From: Datnioides undecimradiatus
Lineage: Eukaryota > Chordata > Actinopteri > Lobotiformes > Datnioididae
Length of the DNA: 64,000 nt
Reading direction: 5' to 3'
Assembly: GCA_008933995.1 (NCBI GenBank)
Contig: WARS01000013.1
Location: 16,743,806 to 16,807,805 of the forward strand
The position numbers were made by a program, and so were the translations under genes. The notes under the pieces were generated by a model that worked only from the letters and a program-made list of their open reading frames with translations, made no database searches and was not told the DNA's origin. Positions 30,401 to 43,275 of the stretch are shown here, piece after piece; within the stretch, counting starts at the first letter, position 1, and the number at the start of each line of letters is the position of its first letter.

Positions 30401-33400
30401 TATAACCCTGACACTTCATATTGGACTCTCATTTACCTGTGCATATTTTACAGTTAAGGTCAAATAGATGAGTCCTGTGTTCAGAGGTGGTGTCTTTGAG
30501 CATGGTGCTGAAAATGTCTAGCATGCTGCTGCCATTGTTGCCCTCCACAGCAGAAGGCTGAGCTGAAGATGAAGGTGCCTCATCTTGGTCCTGTGGACAG
30601 GAAGAAGAGGATCTCCGTTACATCTTAGGTGAACTGGAGCAAATGTGAATCATTCACACAACATCCATAATTTGGGATTATGATGTTGTACATCACAGTA
30701 CTATATGCTGTGTATGTGCAAGTAGGTTTAGTTGCCAACACCTATGAAGAAAGTTAAAGCATCAGAAATACGAAAATTGTACCCGAGAACAAGAAAGTCG
30801 GCAAGATGACTAACCTGCAGTAATTTCACTACAGTCTTCACTTTGTCAGGTTTTGTGTACAAAAGACACTTTGTACACTTAATGTACAAAATACTACATG
30901 CAAAGGTGAAAGAAAAGTGTGAAAGCTTAAGAAAGACAGCATGCCACCACTTACTGCAGCAGAGGCCATGCGAGTAGATGAAGTGGTGGTAGAGATACAT
31001 ACATCTGTATCTGATGTTGGTGGAGCATCCTCCATATCCAAGCTATGTGAGCCAGAGTCATGCCTGTTGCCCAGTTTGGACTGCCCCAAATGGGCTCTTG
31101 CACTGGGAGACTGGGCCTGCAGGAGACAACCATATTTACAACCGTTTGCTTAATTTTTAACTGGGAGCTCTTTCAACTCCAAGCTGTGCTGTGCTTGGTA
31201 TTTAGTTAAGGGGTAGTAGAATTTACCTCAGGAGCATCTGGCTTCCTCCACTCAGATATCTCTTTGGAAAGCAACTCTTCCGCACTTAGTCTCACCAGCC
31301 TAAAGGGACTAACCTCACCAACCACCACCCTGTAAAACAAGCCCTGAAACAGACAAACACAGTGTTCAACATCTGAGCACAACAAACATTCAGTAAACAA
31401 AGAAAAGAAAAGCTTCTTGGATTGTAAGCATTGCCTTTACATACACAACTGCATACAGATATACATTTGACTTAAAAGAGCAAGCATATTCATGTTAATG
31501 TTGACTTACTTTGTTTTTAGGATCTTTCAGGTTGAACATGAGGGACCTGTATTTGTTCTTGTACTTGCTGTCAGTGCTAAGGCAGAGGTTAAACATTTCC
31601 TTCTCAATGGCAACCGCCAGCCTTCCGACTTCACTCTCAGTCATTTTCAGATCATCACTGTCGTTCACCCTTGTGGAAACACAACAAATATTGGTGTTTG
31701 TTGTTTAAATGTGTTCAGACAAATTTTACTTTAAGGTGTTCTGAGCTAGGTTTTGTGGGCTTCTTACCTCTTATAAAGGATATCTGTCAGGGAGCGTCGG
31801 ATGTTCTGTCTCATCTGATTGTTGGGTGGAGGTGGCATGGGGGACACGAGTGGCGTAGAAGCAGCATGATGTGGAGCTCTGGAGGAAGAGGAGTGGCTGG
31901 ATGGAGATGAAGAAGCTGCAGATGATGGGACCCTGGAGGATGAGGACGACTGGGACTGAGCATCCTTTTGCTGTGGCTGTTTCTTCGGAATGGTAAAGTT
32001 GGACTTTGTGACTCTAAGTGCTCCTGTGACATGGATCGGACCTGGAGGGAAGGGGGACGGGGTATGGACGGGCGATGGTGCTGGTTTCTTGGACTTTGCT
32101 GCAGTCTTACTTGAAGGTGTTGCAGGTTTCTTGGATACTTTTGAGCTGGTAGTCTGATGGGATGACTTCTTCCCTTTTGGTGAAACCTTGGCTGGTTTAG
32201 TAGTCTTCTTGTTCTTGCTTCCTTTGACTGATGTTGCAGACGTTGAGGAAGGTTTTTCAGGAGCTGTGGCTGGTTCTCTCTCTTTCTGCTCCTTCTCACT
32301 TTGCTTCTCTTCTTTTGGTGGGGCTGCAAAACAAGAACAAGACCAAACATTTTAAAATATGTCATCATTTACCATATCAGCAGATGCAACATGTAGTATG
32401 ACAGTATTTTACTCACACAGCAAATCATATTGGCTCTACAAATTCAGAGACCACAAAACTTATAATGAAGCCCTTGCTCAACTGTATCAAAAATAAATGT
32501 CATTCACTCCATTCGTGTTCACAAAAATAAGAATAAACAATCTGAAATAAACACAAAGTTGTCAACTGGGCAGGTAGAGGGCCCCTCTTTATTTGTGGCA
32601 GTGGATGGCATAGGATACATTGTGCTGTTTATGCAGGTCCATTTGAAGAAGTATTTTCTTTCCAAACAGTATTTGGTGGCAATGATCTTCAAGGAGAGAA
32701 TGACTAAAAAGGCAGCTTCATACCTACAGATCCGTACAAGAGACAATGAACTGCACTGGAGTCTTGTGCAAACTCTTACGATTAACTTTGACTAGCAACT
32801 AAAAAGAAAGACCAAAGGAAAACACCAGGTTCAATCTCTCAAATGTGAGAGACGGGGAGCCTCAAATGTTGTTTATCCCATTTGGTTCACTGCCTACTGA
32901 AGCATGAATGGCCCACAACACCGCACGCATGGAAGATGCATGGAAACGATCAAGAGCAATAAGGTTCTTCACCTAATAATTCTCAAACGTGTATATTTAA
33001 GCTTTCATTCATATCCTAACCATAGCCCAGCCAACAAGGCAAAAAGTAACAGGACCCAAGCTTATTAATGGTTGTCAATTGAAAAAATTATGCAAATAAA
33101 TGTGAAAACTTTTGTTTTCACTTTCAGATAATCCCAAAAAAGGTAGCAACCAATTCACACAAAGACTTGTATGGATATGCACACTTGTAGAAGCACTCTT
33201 CAAACTGTCATCTGCAGATGCCTGTGTTTTATCTGTAGTGCCTCAGTTGCATATTAGAGCTCCATTAGAATAAGCATCAACCCCACTTACACACAAACTA
33301 CACATCTACTGAATGTATAAACCACAATTTTTTTGTATAAATAAAAAGCATTTAGACCCAAAGCAATCAAAGAACCACCTCCTGAAGGTAATGGAGTGTA

Positions 33401-36400
33401 ACACCAATCACTGTACTCCTAAGCGTAATATAAGCTATGAAAGCACAAATCAATGAGCCATAACTTCCTCCTTTAGTCAGCCACACAACAATCACTGGTC
33501 AATACTGATCTAGTAGTTTACATAAGCACTTGCAATCTAATCGAAGATCATTCTCGTGCCTTAAATTGCCTTTTATAAAAAAAGCTGATAAACCTCTTGA
33601 AAACAGGTGAAGTAAACTGTCCACAGTTCATTGCAACAAACGTTCCTTTCAATATGTATCATCAGGTGCAAAATGTGTGTGGAAAAACTGTGCATGGTCT
33701 CCCTCTTCTGAACCAGGTCTTCTATCCTCTCTCGTGTGGCCTTTCAGAACTTCGTAGCAGGTCTCCAGGAGGTCCGGTCTCTATGGCAGACAGTCTTTCT
33801 TCTCCAGCTGTTCACCATCTGGGGGCCTCGAGTGTCACGTCGCCACAATGTGTGCAGATTTATCAGATGTATATGCTTGTTTGAGTTGACTGGTCAGGAT
33901 ATCCCACAGCAAGCCAACACTGCTCACATAATCAACAGAGGCATCCTAGAATCTGTTATATCACCTTTTATTTTAAAGCCAGTTTCTCACTGAGTAGTGA
34001 GACATCATATTCAATATGAATCAGACTTTGAAAGAGGTCGGCCTGTAACCCATAAATTAATGGTAGAAAAAGAAAACAAGGGGTTGTGTCAGCAGTTGAT
34101 ATTATCAGCTCAATATGAGCTATGTTAGCTTCTTTGGTCCGCACTGAAATGGGGAAATTCTGCAACACCTACCTGCTGGAGAAAAGGAGAGGAATGACCT
34201 TTATGGGCCCAACAGCTCAGGTGATGAACCCAGGAAGTGGAGAGACTTGAACAGGTCATTTGAAATTACTCACGTAAGCACACGCACAAACGGTCCATTC
34301 ATCACATCCATCCACCCCACATTAGAGCATCATAATCCGCTCTTATCTCTACCACTGCTGATGAAAGTGTTTCATCAGCACTGCATTTTATCTATGTGGT
34401 ATTCAAAAGGGGTACTCCAGTGATTTACTAGTACACTTCCAAAATGTTGATGGACTGGAGGGAGTCATGGACTAGTCCATAATATGGGTGAAGGTTAAAA
34501 AAAAAAAACAAACACCCAACTAGATCAAAGATTTTCATTAATAAACATTTTTTTAGACTCTCCCTTTGCCTACATCTTCTCCTGCCTTCAAGTTTGTAAC
34601 ACAGGCCAAAAAAATGTATCTCCACAGCCCAAGCTGAGCTATTCCCGGTGACACCATCAGGATTAGTTTTTCCAAATGTGGAAAAGCTTTTTCACAGCCC
34701 CATGGGGCACCACACAAATGTGTTCACAGGTTTAGTACCAGCTCCACCACAACTACTAAACTGATCTTGATCAATCTTTGGAGTGCCCCTTTCCAAAGAA
34801 ATGTGTTCCAGGTAATTGAATACTTACCCAAAGCCACAACACTTACCTTTTCTACAGCGGCCACCAATTCAGTGAGTAACAAAACCTTTACATAATTAAA
34901 ATCATAACACTTTGCAAATCATTTTAAAGTCTAGCATTCAGCTGTGTTCATCTCCAGAGCACTCATATTCCTCCCCAAGTGTATGGACCACTTCTAAACT
35001 ACGTTAGCATGACAGGAACCACACTTTCAAAGAGGATAAACAACAATGTGGTTTCAACAACAGCTCAAGACCTTCAGAGAGATACATACACTTTTTGTTT
35101 AACACTGTTGGTGATATGGGTGTAGTCTTTTCTGGTGTTACTGCAATGTAATTATGGTCACTGGACCAGGATGCAGTGGCCGGTGGTGGTGGGTGTTCCT
35201 CGGCATGCTCGTCTTCGTCATCCTCATCTGGATCTGGACTGTGATCTTCCTCGCTGTCTGATTCCTCCTGAGTCTTCTTCTGCATCTTCTTGCCACCAGC
35301 ACCACTCCTCTGGTTAAACAGGAAGGAACACACAATCAAGGGTTTTAGTAACAGCACTAGGCGAGCACTCTTTGATTAACATTATAGACAAAATACTGAA
35401 ATATTGTTATTGTGCTACTTGGCATGCTCTTTGGGTAATCAGTGCAATTCAGATCATGGCTTCTGTAAACCTGGTAAATTCTGTAAAAAAAAACAAACCC
35501 AAAAACTGTACACTGTATTAAATTATTCTTGGCAGGTACATTTTACTAATTCAAGCTAGCCAATAGGTTCTTCAGAAGTGGGCTTTGAACTTCAAAGTCA
35601 GTCCAACAATGTCAGGCTTTCATCCAGTTAGTACTTTAAGTTTAAGCCAAATGAAGATTGTTTTCCTGCACATACAAACATATTTGAAGTGATATAAGAT
35701 TACACAGTGTAAGTATGTCACATTCATGTACATCATTGTTTACTTGCTCTACCAGCCCTTGAGGGTTCACTCACAGATTTCCATTAGACATAAAACCACA
35801 GGATTTTTTAATCCAGCTATGACTGCACGTGAAATCGACAGTTTCATGTCTATTAATATGAGGCACATTTAACCATTTAACACAGGGACTATTGACTCCA
35901 CTGGTAAGTGTAATTGTTGTAGATGCAAGTTAGGCTGTGTTAGTTTAGGTATGTTAATGTAATTGATGCCATAGTAGGATGATTAAAATATATGCATAAA
36001 ATGCTAACTAAAACTGAGCTATGCAAAACTTAGTTGGAGAAGCGACCTCTCTCTCTCTATACTGCCACTTTTTGACATAAATGATACATGATTAGAAAAG
36101 TGCGATACAAGTGTTTTGAATTCATACTCAATGTATGGTATTCATTTAGATAATCCCATGTTAAATTGCAGGCTTATGACCTGCCATTGTTAGGGCTCAC
36201 TAGGAAAATGAATCATTTATACAAACTATTCCATCAAGAAAAGAGTTTTCACATTATAGAGTCACCATATGTTCTCCCACGCCCAAGACTGTCATGCGCC
36301 TTAATGAACTACAACATATTTTATCACTGATATAACACATTTGCCTGCAAAGCATTTTGAGCGTCTGAACACTTGAAATGCATCAGTCTACATGCAGTGA

Positions 36401-39400
36401 TTTTGTCCATTTTGACGATCCAGTGAGAGGGATGACTCCTTTACAAAGAAGCCTGTTAGGACCAAATTTGGCTTGCTAATCAACTATATTTGCTTCCTGA
36501 GACAGGCTCTTACACATCAAGGACATTATGACAAAGTGGAAGGTGATATTTTTTGTAAGTATTCCACTACCAAGTGGAAAAAAAAAAAAAAAAACAACTT
36601 TCTGAAACATTTTAATCAGGACAAAATCTGACTCTCTTGGGATACCGTTAAAATGCACAGGATGCTGCCACAGCCAGGAGAGTTAACAGTGCCAGGACAA
36701 ATGGCAAGATGGCATTTTTATAAATGTTTTTAAAAACCAGACATGACTGTGCAACACACCTGACTGTTGTATTACAGCTGCTATATATGCATGTATATAC
36801 AAAAAGCATGTGAGCTGTTTTGTTATATTACATTAGATCAATAGTCTAATGTCTATAGGTTGTTTGCTATTGCTGATACTATAAACGTACAAAAATATAT
36901 CCGCTACCCTGGGCTGATTGTTTTATTAGGCAAAAGGCATCATTGCAAGTGGTCCGAATTACCTTTGGTGCTGACTTTGTTTTCTGAGCCTTGGTCTTGT
37001 CCTTCTGCTTTGGCTCTTTGACATCAGTGATGGACTTCATAGCTGCAGCCGCATGTCTCAGGATACAGTCGTTGCCACAGTACACCGAGTCTGGCTGAGC
37101 ATTATTCTCACAGCCAGGCCCGATACATTTGGGAAGAGAAGACTCCTCCTGAGCCTTTTGCCCAACCTTCTCCTCTTGTAGTTCCACTGTTGTTTTCACC
37201 TCCACATTTGACGCCACCTTCTGCTCTCCGTCTGGCAGTGCTTTCTGCTCTGCTGTAGCTGCTCCCTTCTTCTCTGAGGCCAGTGCCGATTTCTGGTCTG
37301 CTTTTGGTTCCACTGGCTGCTGTATAGCCTGCTTCAAGTCAGTACATAATACAATTAAACACTAATGACCAGCAATGGTACTGTGAGCAGTGTTTTCACA
37401 ATACAAGCTTTTTGAGCTTTAAAGCTCATTCTATTAATAGCAACAGTTATATTTGAAAAACATGTTTTGCAGAGCAGCTTCCAATTTCAAGTTGTTAATT
37501 TGGAGCCAATGGACACTTTATGGTCTTTATCTAAATAACAACAACACCACCACCCCTGCAAACTTAAAAAGGCATTAACAATTGGGGTTACAGATTTGGG
37601 AACTAACAATAAATTGCATTTCATACACAAACTAAAGCCTTTGACAGTGACTGCAGAGTAATGGAATTCAATTTATATAAACTGTTTATAGTGTGTGTTC
37701 TTGGCCTGGGGATATCAGGACTCAAAAAGGTTAAGAACTGGTTTGTAGCACTAAAAAGTAGTGGTAGTATAGTAACTTTGAAATTGAGCTCATCTGGAAA
37801 AAGCTTGACGTGGACTCTGAAGTATTGGACTACATAACAACGACTCGGGCAATGATTTTAATGCTGGACCATAGACTGTACATAAAGACGGTCCCTGCAT
37901 CTCCACATTGCCTAACCAAATTCAAGCAAAAATATCACAGATAAAAGGAGCTGCCACTTTTCACATGAGAGTCTGCATAGTGGTGATCTGTGTAATGAGC
38001 AACAGTGTTCAGGTCCCACCCATAGAGCCTCCTGGCTCAATTATGACATCACAGTCCCTTTTCATAACTTCAAAGAACTTAGCAGACCCAGCCTCATCAG
38101 AAAAATGTAACATACATCAGTGTGATACCTACTTAAAAATAAATTAATCATATGCAAAAGATGGTCAGACTCGTAACACAGGGATTTATAACAATTAGGT
38201 TACAATCAGTTGTTACCTACCGGCTGAAAGATCTTTATCTTCTTTTTCCCAGTTGGATTAGTAGCTTTCTCTATCCTGCCTTTGATACCCAGGTCCTCTG
38301 TTCCCTTCTCTTCAGTTCCACCAGATGTGGAGGACATAGTTGCAGCCACAGCCTGAGCAGCTGACTGATTAGGGTCTACTCCACTGATGTTCGCTACCTC
38401 AGCCATTGCAGCAGAAACAGGGAGTGCAGAGGTCAGAGAAGCAATGTCGGCTTTGAGCTTCATGACCTCTGCGTTTGTAGAGAGGATGGATGTGGCTGGT
38501 CTGACCACCTGGTTTTTCTTAGCGGTGCAATTGGGGCAGATGTAGTCTTCCCCATTTCTTTCCATCAGGCGCCCACGGGCCTCAGTGATGCCCACACAGT
38601 CTCCATGGAACCACTCCTCACAGCGGTCACAGCAGATCATGAACCTAGGGGGCACAAAACATTTATAGTGGAAATAGTCTTTCCTTGGATTTTTGAGTCG
38701 AGTATGAATTAAACATGACAACGTGGTATCAGACAGTGGTTGTAGCTATAAGTCTGACAACAAGGAGAAAAGAACAAGTTCTAAGATGTTTGTTAAAATT
38801 TAGAACGTACTCCATCATTAACACATTAAGTGCATTAGGCAGACAGCGCAATCAGTGAGATCATAATACCAATAATGGACAAACAATAGTTAACAAAATA
38901 CCTTTTGTTGTGTTTCTGCCGGCAGATGCAGTAAAGTGCATTGGGATCATAACCGCCATCATCCGACTCAACAGAAGACGAAGACGAAGTCATAGAAGAA
39001 TCATTGTCATCGTCGTCTTCGTCATCATCGTCGTCGTCATCCTCATCCTCCTCCTCATCATCATTCTCATCATCGTTATCCTCTTGGGCCTGGGGCTTGC
39101 GTGGCTTTCCAGAAGCTGGGGTAACTTTGGGCTTGGTCTCCCGTTTGACAGGGGTGGTCTTGTTGGCAGCAGGAGGAGTTTTAACAGGTGTTGTGTTCTT
39201 ATTCACTGCCTTCTTTTTATTCACATATGTTCTCAGTGGTCCACGTTTTACTAACATTGCTGCAGCTTTGCCTGCATTGGCCTCTCCAGTTTCTTTATCA
39301 GTCTCATTTTCAGTATCTACTTTGTCATTTTTATCTCCCTGTTCATTCTTCTCCTCAACAACCCCAATCGTCTCAGAATCCAGTTCTGCATGTACTGTAT

Positions 39401-40369
39401 TAGTGCTCCCTACATTTTCAGGACTGGGATAACCCTTTTCATCTTTTTTCTCTTGTAACTGGTCTTTATTAGCAGCGTCTCTGTTGTCCTCATCATTCTC
39501 TGAGCTGCCCTCATCTTTGACTGTCACTCCACCGCTGCCACGGGTCTGTCTGCCACCTTGAGTTTTCCGTTGCGCCTGCTTCCGTGCGCCGCTTCTTGTC
39601 CTTCTCTCTGAGGGCTCTACCTTGTCCTCTGAAACCTTAGTGTCAGCGTTACCATCAAAGCTTGCCTCTGAGGCAGTTTCTGCATCAGTCGGAGTTTGGG
39701 AAGGAGGATCTCCGCTTTCCAGACTGGGAGGTGCGCTCTTTCGAGAGCCCCTCTTAGCAGTCAAGAGGAATTCCTCCAGTTTGTCGGTGCGTTTTGACTG
39801 CCTGCCACTACGACGCACAGGACAGCGGCTTTCAGGACTGTCAGTTGCTGCCTCCACTGGCATCTCTCTCTTTGCAACAGTGGACCGTCTGAAACCCCAA
39901 GTCTTCTTTACTTCACTGTTGGCCTTAAAAGATTTATCTGGTTCCTCTAAAGTCTCTTTGGCCTCATTCTCACTTTCAACATGAAACTGTTCCTTCTCCT
40001 CTCTTTCCGCTTCTCCAACACCTGTCAACAGATTATCAAAGACAGTTGATGGCAAAAAAATTATTATGCAATAACCACAGTGTAACACAACAGTCAAAAA
40101 AATGATTTCATGATAAGGCATACATATGAATTAAAACAAAGCCAAGAATTTTTGTTTTATAGAATTTACTTACTCTAAATTTCCACAAATTTTAAAACAT
40201 TCAAAGATCACAGAGCCTAACACCACAATTGGAATTACTATGTCACAAACCCCTTATTATGAGGTAAAAGAAGCTCATTCAAGGTACCTTGAGAGCAGCT
40301 ATCCATATGGTCCTGGCTCTGCTCTGGCTCAGGAGCTAGAGAGAGCTCAGGGCTCGCATTCTTCTCCAT
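24434..40369 (-). CDS. dido1: Death-inducer obliterator 1 (DIDO1), long isoform
   Basis: Chromatin reader linked to Pol II elongation and apoptosis in vertebrates. Fifteen coding exons, from 40369-40288, 40021-38902, 38644-38221, 37328-36963, 35309-35090, 32323-31768, 31669-31510, 31343-31227, 31116-30955, 30590-30437, 30330-29820, 29593-29446, 29323-29234, 29131-28936 to 27966-24434; 7839 nt, 2612 aa. Order: KTWGFRRS N-terminal block, acidic stretch, PHD finger (about 385-445), Cys-rich KCIGPGC motif, TFIIS-like central domain (about 905-1013), SPOC domain (about 1295-1450), then one 3.5-kb exon with Pro-rich and Arg/Asp-rich tails, as in human DIDO3. Exon 35309-35090 needs the distal GTATGT donor to keep frame. 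The start in exon 40369 (MEKNASPE) is the first in-frame ATG and is not conserved with human. Adjacent to ogfr as in human 20q13.33. Confidence 0.95.
24437..25010 (-). other. dido1: DIDO1 C-terminal Arg/Asp/Glu low-complexity tail
   Basis: About 190 codons are dominated by RD, RE and KD dipeptides with some RS, ending KSVS. Mixed-charge tails of this kind are typical of RNA-processing and nuclear-speckle proteins; the role here is inferred. The plus strand reads as CTGTCNCGATCTC-like repeats, which produce long false antisense frames. Confidence 0.85.
25400..26400 (-). other. dido1: DIDO1 proline-rich segment
   Basis: Roughly 330 codons in the last exon are dense in PPP, GPPP and PPPRFTGPP-type tracts, suited to SH3 or WW partners or condensate formation. 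Human DIDO3 has a comparable Pro/Gly-rich region. Long antisense frames over it are artefacts. Confidence 0.8.
27967..28935 (-). other. dido1: Last dido1 intron
   Basis: 0.97 kb between the SPOC exon and the terminal exon. It contains a CTCF-like motif at 28741-28755 and nothing else recognisable. In mammals, alternative use of this region distinguishes the DIDO2 and DIDO3 isoforms; that was not tested here. Confidence 0.6.
28741..28755 (-). promoter_or_regulatory. CTCF-like motif in dido1 intron
   Basis: The minus strand reads ACTGTAGGGGGCACT, matching the CTCF core at 13 of 15 positions by eye. Occupancy is unknown. Confidence 0.35.
31227..31815 (-). other. dido1: TFIIS-like central domain exons of dido1
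   Basis: The end of exon 32323-31768 (MRQNIRRSLTDILYKR), exon 31669-31510 (VNDSDDL, AIEKEMFNL, YKNKYRSLMFNLKDPKN) and exon 31343-31227 (GLFYRVVVGEVSPFRLVRLS) form the TFIIS M-type helical domain, matching human DIDO1 closely. This fold docks on Pol II. Confidence 0.9.
32324..35089 (-). other. dido1: Largest internal dido1 intron
   Basis: 2.77 kb with no recognisable gene. It carries an 11-bp-arm hairpin at 34366-34390 and AT-rich DNA. Short frames at 32519-32795 and 33597-33993 show no family similarity. Confidence 0.6.
34366..34390. repeat. Short hairpin in dido1 intron
   Basis: Arms TGCTGATGAAA and TTTCATCAGCA pair perfectly around a 3-nt loop. It is too short for a typical miRNA precursor. 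Confidence 0.7.
36963..37328 (-). other. dido1: dido1 Cys-rich KCIGPGC exon
   Basis: This exon encodes KCIGPGCENNAQPDSVYCG followed by NDCILRHAAAAM, the conserved cysteine cluster that follows the PHD finger in DIDO1. The cysteines are spaced as a likely zinc site. The alternative in-frame acceptor at 37316 would remove four residues. Confidence 0.8.
38514..38951 (-). other. dido1: PHD finger of DIDO1
   Basis: Two exons encode LYCICRQKHNKR and FMICCDRCEEWFHGDCVGI, then GEDYICPNC, a complete Cys4-His-Cys3 finger. The aromatic and acidic residues match the human DIDO1 PHD, which reads H3K4me3. The intron falls between the second and third zinc ligand pairs. Confidence 0.92.
38985..39085 (-). 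other. dido1: Poly-acidic stretch in DIDO1
   Basis: A run of Asp and Glu codons (GAC, GAT, GAG) lies just before the PHD finger. It is trinucleotide-like sequence that may vary in length between individuals. The antisense reads as poly-serine, a false frame. Confidence 0.8.
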
Positions 40370-41543
40370 AGATGATGGAGTCAATCACTACTTTCAAACT
40401 ACAGAAGAGCACAAGAGACCAACAGAGACCAACTATGAGTCACTCTTTTCAGTTCATAATATGGACAAATACTAAAGGAATGGCTGGTTATTACTGATTA
40501 GGCAGTGCTAGAATTGTTTTATGCATTACTATTACTGAACACTAAAATTTGCACCATGCACTACTAATTCAACAATACTTAAGTAATGGCAGCTCTACTG
40601 AGAGTATGCAGCAATGTAATTTTATCACAGAGTAGCTATGCAACCTCACTATGGCTGCAATCATTGAAAAACACAGACGTGTCTCACAACACAAAGGAAA
40701 TCAAAATCCAGGTATACAATGTCCTTGACAGTCAGTGCTTTGTGGACTAGAGTTAGCTTGTATATCATTGGTGTACACTGAGCAATAAGTAACAAAATAA
40801 AAGTTTACCATACAGAAATGCATTATCGGGGTTTAATGAGGGTTTCTTAGAAACTCCATTACATAGTTTGTCAAACTGACAAAACGTTGACTGTTCAACT
40901 GTAAAACATCTTGGTCATGTGTTTCCTGGGATTCTTTTTCAATGTTAAAAAAATATATATACTTGACCAAATATACTTTGGGAGGCCATAAATAAACCTG
41001 CATGGCCTGCTTAAGTAAAGCCTGAGTGTGTTGGAGACATTAAGTGTCGGCTTCATTAACCCAGTACTAATTAAGCTATACTATGGACATTAAATTGTCG
41101 AAGTTCCTGACACAAACTCTTCTTGGTTTGAGGTATGAGTGAAAAATATAAATGCTGATGTCTGCAAATCTATAAAATGTGTGCCTGACTGATGAACTAT
41201 TCAATAGCTTTTTATAATTATAGCATTATTTTCTTGTAAAGTAATGACAGTTGCTTAACGTAGAAAGTCTGCCTACCACCTAGCGTGACTTTGCCATCTT
41301 CTATGTATATTTGCATTACACACATTCCCTCTAGTTTAATGCTGCAATTTAAAGATGAATAAACACCTAAATATAAATCACTATTTTTGAATATTCCACT
41401 ATGAATCTTTCATTTTAAACACAGACTTATATTAGGTTAATGTTTTCTCTTTGAATAATTTGGAATTTAATTTATTACACATTAATTTTAAGACAGTTTC
41501 AGGCATTTACAAGAATTGCCCAATGCAATTAAAATGTCTGTAC

Positions 41544-41633
41544 CTGCAGTTCAGTGGTGATTGTTAACAAGCTACTTCTTCAAACAAACGCTTTGCAGCA
41601 GTAGTCATGAGTCTTGGTACATCGATAAGGGGC
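41544..41633 (-). other. dido1: Putative 5' UTR exon of dido1
   Basis: A 90-nt segment is bounded on the minus strand by a CTCTCTGACAG acceptor and a CTGCAG|GTACAG donor. It fits as a noncoding exon between the promoter exon (43131) and the start-codon exon, whose acceptor (TTCTGTAG) is near 40398. RNA evidence is needed to confirm it. Confidence 0.4.
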
Positions 41634-42036
41634 CTGTCAGAGAGGAAAATAAAAACACCAGTAAGGGTCAAAGTACTCTGCAATGCAAAGGAAGCCTCAG
41701 ATGCAATAAAAAGGACACGAGATCACGTTCATTTTCTACCAATTTAAGATGTCTTAACACAGATAGCTATTGACTGCTCAACTGCAATGTAGACTTATTG
41801 GAGAACCAAAATAAACCACACAAAACTGAAATTTGACTTAATTATTTATGCTAACTTTGCATTTTTTAATCAGTTGGAAACGGAAAAAGAACCAAACATT
41901 AAGTGGGACAATGGTTTGCTGATACACAAAAACTATTTGCACCTTGGTGAGCAATATTTGTTGAATACATTTGTAGAGATGACGCCCTTATTAAGGATAA
42001 TTGTATCGGCTTTTGAAATGGGATACTGATGAACAC

Positions 42037-42047
42037 GGGGGGGGGGG
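42037..42047. repeat. G11 homopolymer
   Basis: Eleven consecutive G residues in dido1 intron 1; length may be unreliable in the assembly. Confidence 0.9.
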
Positions 42048-43130
42048 CAAAAAGATAAAACATGAGCCCTCCAGTAGTGTTTCTGCGGTCACGACACCGT
42101 GCCACGTGAATGGGAGAAAAACTGTTGCCATTAAAAGGTGGGAGGGGCCCCGGGCGAGGATCATATTTAACACTAGAACAATACAAAACGTATTCCAAAA
42201 AAGTTCTTCAGTCAATTTTCTGTCACGTACAGAAAATGTACATGTTACAGATACAGCGGTATGACACTAACTGTGGATGGCTGTTTATAACAGCAGTACC
42301 CGCTAGTAGCTGCTCGACGAACGAGGGAAGCTGCACGGGCCTTGGAGCGCATGTTAAAATATAAGTCGACGCCAAATCGCAGTCATATCTATGCATCGTT
42401 ATCACGTGTATGCGCACAAGCATGACCTTTACGTGTGAATAAAAAGTCAAAATATTTTCAAGGTATCATTCGAGGTATAATATGGTAAGTTACGCAGGCC
42501 GGACACCAGTGACGGCCTCAAAGCCAAAATTCTCCCAAACAAACTATCATCAAACCGTTACCGTTAGCTAGCATAAACCGTAAAGCCATGGTATAATTGT
42601 GTTCAGTTACAGGGCGTGGCACTCTTAATAGCTTATTATATAACGTCATTCACGCATTGGCAAGATTATTTTTCCTCTTTGGTTATCGTTTCGTTTTACA
42701 ACGAGGAACCGAGCGTTGCAAAACGTGCACTTGTAGCTAGCGAGCCTGGCTAATGCTATTAGCCACCACGAGTACGGGTGAGCTAACCACAAAAACTCAA
42801 AACTATATATTAGCGATAATGCATTAACGTTACTCACAAAATTTCATTACATACAACCCAAATGTCGAACCACAAGAGACATTAATTTTGCAGTAATATC
42901 CATATCTTGTGTTAGCCAACCAGTGGGTATGACTAGTATCATACAGCGCAGTTTAGCCATACAAGTTAACGTTACAGCTAACGTCAGGAGCATCATATTC
43001 AACACTGCCTCGACTTTTTGGAGTAAGACGACCCTTCTAGGCGAACATAAGCAGACAAACAGAAGAATCCAACCCAAATCAAACACTACACTAAGATTAC
43101 AGAAATACTGAACTATATCATTCTACCCAC

Positions 43131-43210
43131 CTACACGCTAGAAATACCGATGATTTGCCCTCGCTCTTCGGTCATTCCTCCATTTTCCATTCCCGCTGGA
43201 GCTAACTGAC
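43131..43210 (-). other. dido1: Probable noncoding first exon of dido1
   Basis: The donor GTGTAG|GTGGGT at 43131/43130 closes a CG-containing exon that includes CTGCCGCAGTCAG and a CCATTTTCC stretch. A TATAAA-like element lies at 43230-43235 on the minus strand, which would place the start near 43200. The 5' border is approximate. Confidence 0.5.
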
Positions 43211-43275
43211 TGCGGCAGATGGCTGACGGTTTATAGGATACAGTCTGAGTCAACAGCGCCCCCGCTGGCCCGGAG
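43211..43275 (-). promoter_or_regulatory. dido1: dido1 core promoter region
   Basis: Minus-strand features are TATAAAC at 43230-43235, an AP-1-type TGACTCA at 43246-43252 and a GC-rich GGCCAGCGGGGGCGC at 43256-43270. The arrangement fits a promoter firing leftward. All are motif matches only. Confidence 0.45.

Noticed and set aside
39004-39432. Plus-strand poly-serine frame of 142 codons
   Set aside because: It is the antisense of the acidic Asp/Glu codons in dido1 exon 3.
43256-43270. GGCCAGCGGGGGCGC at the dido1 promoter as a CTCF site
   Set aside because: One base of the core is missing; kept only as a GC-rich promoter element.
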